Shown here piece after piece: positions 61,740-64,000 of a stretch of 64,000 nt of DNA. The DNA is from an uncultured Eubacteriales bacterium (GTDB lineage Bacteria; Bacillota; Clostridia; Christensenellales; Aristaeellaceae): positions 62,001 to 126,000 of the forward strand of contig CADAQF010000002.1 of NCBI GenBank assembly GCA_902790015.1, read 5' to 3'. Numbering within the stretch: the stretch's first letter is position 1; each line of letters starts with the position of its first letter. Position numbers and translations under genes: made by a program. The notes beneath the pieces were generated by a model. The model ran no database searches and was not told where the DNA came from. It worked only from the letters and a program-made list of their open reading frames with translations.

Positions 61740-61801
61740 ATGATAGCACATATTTAATTGTCTGTAAATAGTAAAAACGGCTTATTTTGAAATATTTAAT
61801 T
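61740..61801 (-). promoter_or_regulatory. SOS cassette promoter with candidate twin operators
   Basis: On the minus strand TTTACA (complement of 61763-61768), 17 bp, TATCAT (complement of 61740-61745) with an extended TG. TATTTA/TAAATA inverted arms (61751-61756, 61765-61770) overlap the -35. The word ATATTTAATT occurs at 61750-61759 and again at 61792-61801, 42 bp apart. Confidence 0.7.
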
Positions 61802-61865
61802 ATTTTCCGGCGTCAAAAATACCCGCCGGCGGAGGGAGCGCACAACGGGTACAGAATAATAGACA

Positions 61866-62744
61866 TTATGATTTTTTGGCCCACTGATTCCGGTATTCGC
61901 TGGGCGGGAGGCCTTCCACGCTTTTGAACACGCGGGCGAAATAGGGCGCCTGGGCGAAGCCGCAGCGCAGGGCGATCTCCTCCACACTCAGGGAGGTGAA
62001 GCGGAGCAGCTGCTTGGCCCGGGTCACGCGGACGCGCAGCAGATAGGCCGATATGGACAGGCCGAACTGCCGCTTGAACACGCGGGTCAGGTAGTATTTA
62101 TCGATGAAGAAGCGGGCGGCCAAGTCGTCCAGGGTGATGCGGTCGGAATAGTGGTCTTCCAGGTATTGGCGGACCGGATCGGCCTTGGGGTTGACGGCCC
62201 CACGGTTTTCCTCATCCCAGGACTGTTCCATCAGCAGGGTGAGCAGGCGGTTCAGGGCCTCGTTGATGCGCATATCGCGGATATGGTCTTCCGACGAGGC
62301 GATCTGACAGACGTCCTCCCACAGGGCGTTCAGCTGATCCCACAGGGACGGGGAGGCCTGCGGGCCGGCGGCGGGACGGAAGACGGGCTTTCCCCCGCGC
62401 TCGCGGTATTTGCGGTAGACGGCCGGCAGGGTGGGGCCGTCCAGATGGATCCAGCGGAGGGTCCACAGCGGGGTGCCGGTGGTGTGGGAGTAGGGGCGGC
62501 TGCAGTCCACAAAGGCGCAGTCCCCGGCCGAAAGCGGCCAGGTCTTCCCCTCGCAGGTAAGCTCCCCCCGCCCCTCCAGCACCATCAGAAACAGGCAGGA
62601 GGAAAGCCCCGCCCTTTGGGAGGTGTGCTTTTCCAGCGCCCGCAGCTCCCCTATCTCCTGCAGATGGACCAGCGCCCCGCGGGCAAAGGCCGACGGCGTA
62701 TACACGATCCGCCGGGCGTCGACGACTTGGGTGTGGGTGAACAT
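61866..62744 (-). CDS. AraC-family transcriptional regulator
   Basis: 292 residues; ATG with AAGGAG upstream. A cupin-like sensor (GRGELTCEGKTWPLSAGDCAF, VDCSRPYSHTTG) precedes two helix-turn-helix motifs in ITLDDLAARFFIDKYYLTRV, FKRQFGLSISAYLLRVRVTR and VEEIALRCGFAQAPYFARVF. It is typical of regulators of sugar catabolism in Clostridia. No sugar genes are adjacent here; the neighbour is a surface protein. Confidence 0.92.
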   Translation of the reverse strand: MFTHTQVVDARRIVYTPSAFARGALVHLQEIGELRALEKHTSQRAGLSSCLFLMVLEGRGELTCEGKTWPLSAGDCAFVDCSRPYSHTTGTPLWTLRWIHLDGPTLPAVYRKYRERGGKPVFRPAAGPQASPSLWDQLNALWEDVCQIASSEDHIRDMRINEALNRLLTLLMEQSWDEENRGAVNPKADPVRQYLEDHYSDRITLDDLAARFFIDKYYLTRVFKRQFGLSISAYLLRVRVTRAKQLLRFTSLSVEEIALRCGFAQAPYFARVFKSVEGLPPSEYRNQWAKKS

Positions 62745-62813
62745 AAGGAACTCCTTGGGACATGATAATAATAGCCAAAATGAAATGAAGAGATAAGGCC
62801 AACGGATGATTGC

Positions 62814-62842
62814 ATTGTAACGTTTTGTTTGGCGGATGTCAA
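62814..62842 (-). promoter_or_regulatory. Consensus promoter of the araC-type gene
   Basis: On the minus strand TTGACA (complement of 62837-62842), 17 bp, TACAAT (complement of 62814-62819). Confidence 0.85.
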
Positions 62843-62849
62843 ATAAACA

Positions 62850-62879
62850 CGCTGCCCGGTATATTTTTGCCGGGCAGCG
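62850..62879 (-). terminator. Hairpin between the amidase-like and araC-type genes
   Basis: CGCTGCCCGG (62850-62859) pairs with CCGGGCAGCG (62870-62879). On the minus strand it is followed by TGTTTATTT, a modest T run. It probably ends the surface protein gene. Bases 62880-63024 hold only a small AATAGA/TCTATT hairpin. Confidence 0.65.
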
Positions 62880-63024
62880 GTCAGTTGTACATGAGATTCT
62901 AACGATTTTTTCTATATACGGGTCCTGCGGGTAATAGAGGTTCTATTTGCTTTTTGAATACTATAGATTCACATTTCGCGTTGTAATGACATTAAATATA
63001 CCCTTTGATAATGCGATTCAGATG

Positions 63025-64000
63025 TCAATTACCCCCCATTTGAATAACATGGTGCAGCCAACTCGTATCAGAACTTGAGGAATTCTGGTCTCTATTATGT
63101 CCACAATAAGTAAACGATGTACCGCTTACGCTTGTGACGATCATAACATGACCATCTTTAGTAGTCGTTCCATCTTTAGATCTTCCTTCAGAGAAAATGA
63201 TATCTCCTTTATGAAGATCGCTTAAAGAGGGGGATGGAACACAAGGATACGACAATCCTTTCAGATAACCCAATAGACTTGGCGCTCCAAGCCAAGGCCC
63301 TGCAATATCAACTCCCCATTTAGCATTCATTTTTATACCGCCGGCAAGTAAGCACTGCGATACATAATTTGCACAATCTCCTCCTCCAGAATTCCAGTTA
63401 GAATAACCGGGATTATAGTAGCTGGAATCGGTCCCTGAACTCAGGTTTTTAACCCACTTCTTGGCATATTCCACAGCATCATCGGCATTGTATGTGCCAT
63501 TACCATTTACATAGAAATAGAATCTGACATGCGCTTTTTTGACGCGGGAATCCGGATCATCCGCCATAGTCGAGTTGGAAGCATAGACGTGGACTTCATA
63601 GACTCCCGGCTTTTGATCATTGGGTATTGCAATATTCAGATAATCAGTAGCATCCGGAAGTGTTTTTGCTGTAATACCAGCTCCGAGAGGGATTGTCGTA
63701 GTCTCTCCCTTTGCTTTAACCATATAAGCATTCATGGAAACTCTTCCGCAATTCGTCGTTTGAATCTTCACGCCAAACGTGTCTCCAGGAGCAAAATACG
63801 CATCTACATATCTGTTTTCTCCTACTCCATCTGTAGTATATTGTTTATTGTTATACCCAATAAATACCTTTAATGTCGGAGCATCCTCTGACACAAGATG
63901 ATCATTGGAACCGCCGCCATTACCCGGCTGAACAACCGTCAGTGTCTTGGTCTTAGAAGTATTACAGCCATAGGTAAAGGTGATCGTCCCGGTTCTTGAA
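63025..64000 (-). CDS. Surface protein with Amidase_6-type domain, 5' end cut by window edge
   Basis: The frame is open to the window end; the GTG at 63894 is internal, because upstream codons continue in frame (GTITFTYGCNTSKTKTLTVV), like the end of a bacterial Ig-like domain. A beta-rich segment follows (TLKVFIGYNNKQYTTDGVGE), then the amidase domain: AVEYAKKWVKNLSSG, Cys in SGGGDCANYVSQCLLAGGI, and His in TKDGHVMIVTSVSG. It is probably secreted and acts on peptide or wall amides. The base composition is clearly AT-richer than the rest of the window, suggesting transfer. Confidence 0.8.
   Translation of the reverse strand, partial: SRTGTITFTYGCNTSKTKTLTVVQPGNGGGSNDHLVSEDAPTLKVFIGYNNKQYTTDGVGENRYVDAYFAPGDTFGVKIQTTNCGRVSMNAYMVKAKGETTTIPLGAGITAKTLPDATDYLNIAIPNDQKPGVYEVHVYASNSTMADDPDSRVKKAHVRFYFYVNGNGTYNADDAVEYAKKWVKNLSSGTDSSYYNPGYSNWNSGGGDCANYVSQCLLAGGIKMNAKWGVDIAGPWLGAPSLLGYLKGLSYPCVPSPSLSDLHKGDIIFSEGRSKDGTTTKDGHVMIVTSVSGTSFTYCGHNRDQNSSSSDTSWLHHVIQMGGN

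Overview
The window looks like a chromosomal piece of a GC-rich, Gram-positive anaerobe of the Clostridia (Firmicutes), probably an uncultured gut or rumen lineage. This rests on family content: whiA, xpaC/telA, a SAM-I riboswitch in front of metK, a YolD/Y-family polymerase SOS cassette, YitT, DUF624, purine-rich Shine-Dalgarno sites, frequent TTG/GTG starts and tight 1-4 nt gene overlaps. I cannot name a genus. No rRNA, convincing tRNA, CRISPR array, transposase or phage structural gene was seen. Genes fill most of the window, and both ends cut through a gene.

Layout. 1-3.8 kb: secreted/anchored envelope proteins (a membrane-anchored multi-SH3 protein, then a CHAP plus peptidoglycan-binding hydrolase). 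3.8-8.0 kb: a unit with its own promoter holding a degenerate GMP-synthase-like protein, a GNAT protein, a RimK-like ATP-grasp ligase and a YitT membrane protein. 8.0-17.0 kb: a long co-oriented run (YbaK, GntR, Lrp, aminotransferase, CapA-like, PyrR, a degenerate isopropylmalate-dehydrogenase-like protein, an alkaline-phosphatase-superfamily enzyme, a GH31 glycosidase). 17.0-19.9 kb (minus): LUD protein, MATE pump, DIP1984 protein. 20-27.5 kb: response regulator and histidine kinase, DUF624 protein, methyltransferase, Hsp33, TPR and HEAT-like proteins. 27.8-31.8 kb: zinc-ribbon membrane protein, serine hydrolase, LysR regulator. 32.7-40.4 kb (minus): membrane protein, RsuA, methyltransferase, MalY, PepV, ManA, MurB, WhiA. 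40.8-47.1 kb: TtcA-like enzyme, divergent HTH protein with an Ala/Lys-rich linker, TadA, MBL hydrolase, TPM and LemA-like proteins, TelA, XpaC. 47.3-49.8 kb: nucleotidyltransferase, SAM-I riboswitch, metK. 49.9-58.2 kb (minus): FAD dehydrogenase, a ten-repeat cell-surface protein, ATP-grasp protein, YchF, small membrane protein. 58.5-61.7 kb (minus): a self-contained SOS mutagenesis cassette. 61.9-64 kb (minus): AraC regulator and an AT-richer cut-off amidase-like surface protein.

Most interesting: (1) two intact, apparently expressed proteins whose folds match GuaA and LeuB but whose catalytic motifs are replaced; (2) an intergenic repeat family whose hairpin stems differ between copies while pairing is kept, which implies selection on structure; (3) two large surface proteins sharing a MucBP-like repeat; (4) the SOS cassette with candidate operators four helical turns apart. 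All family assignments come from reading motifs by eye; no database search was run.
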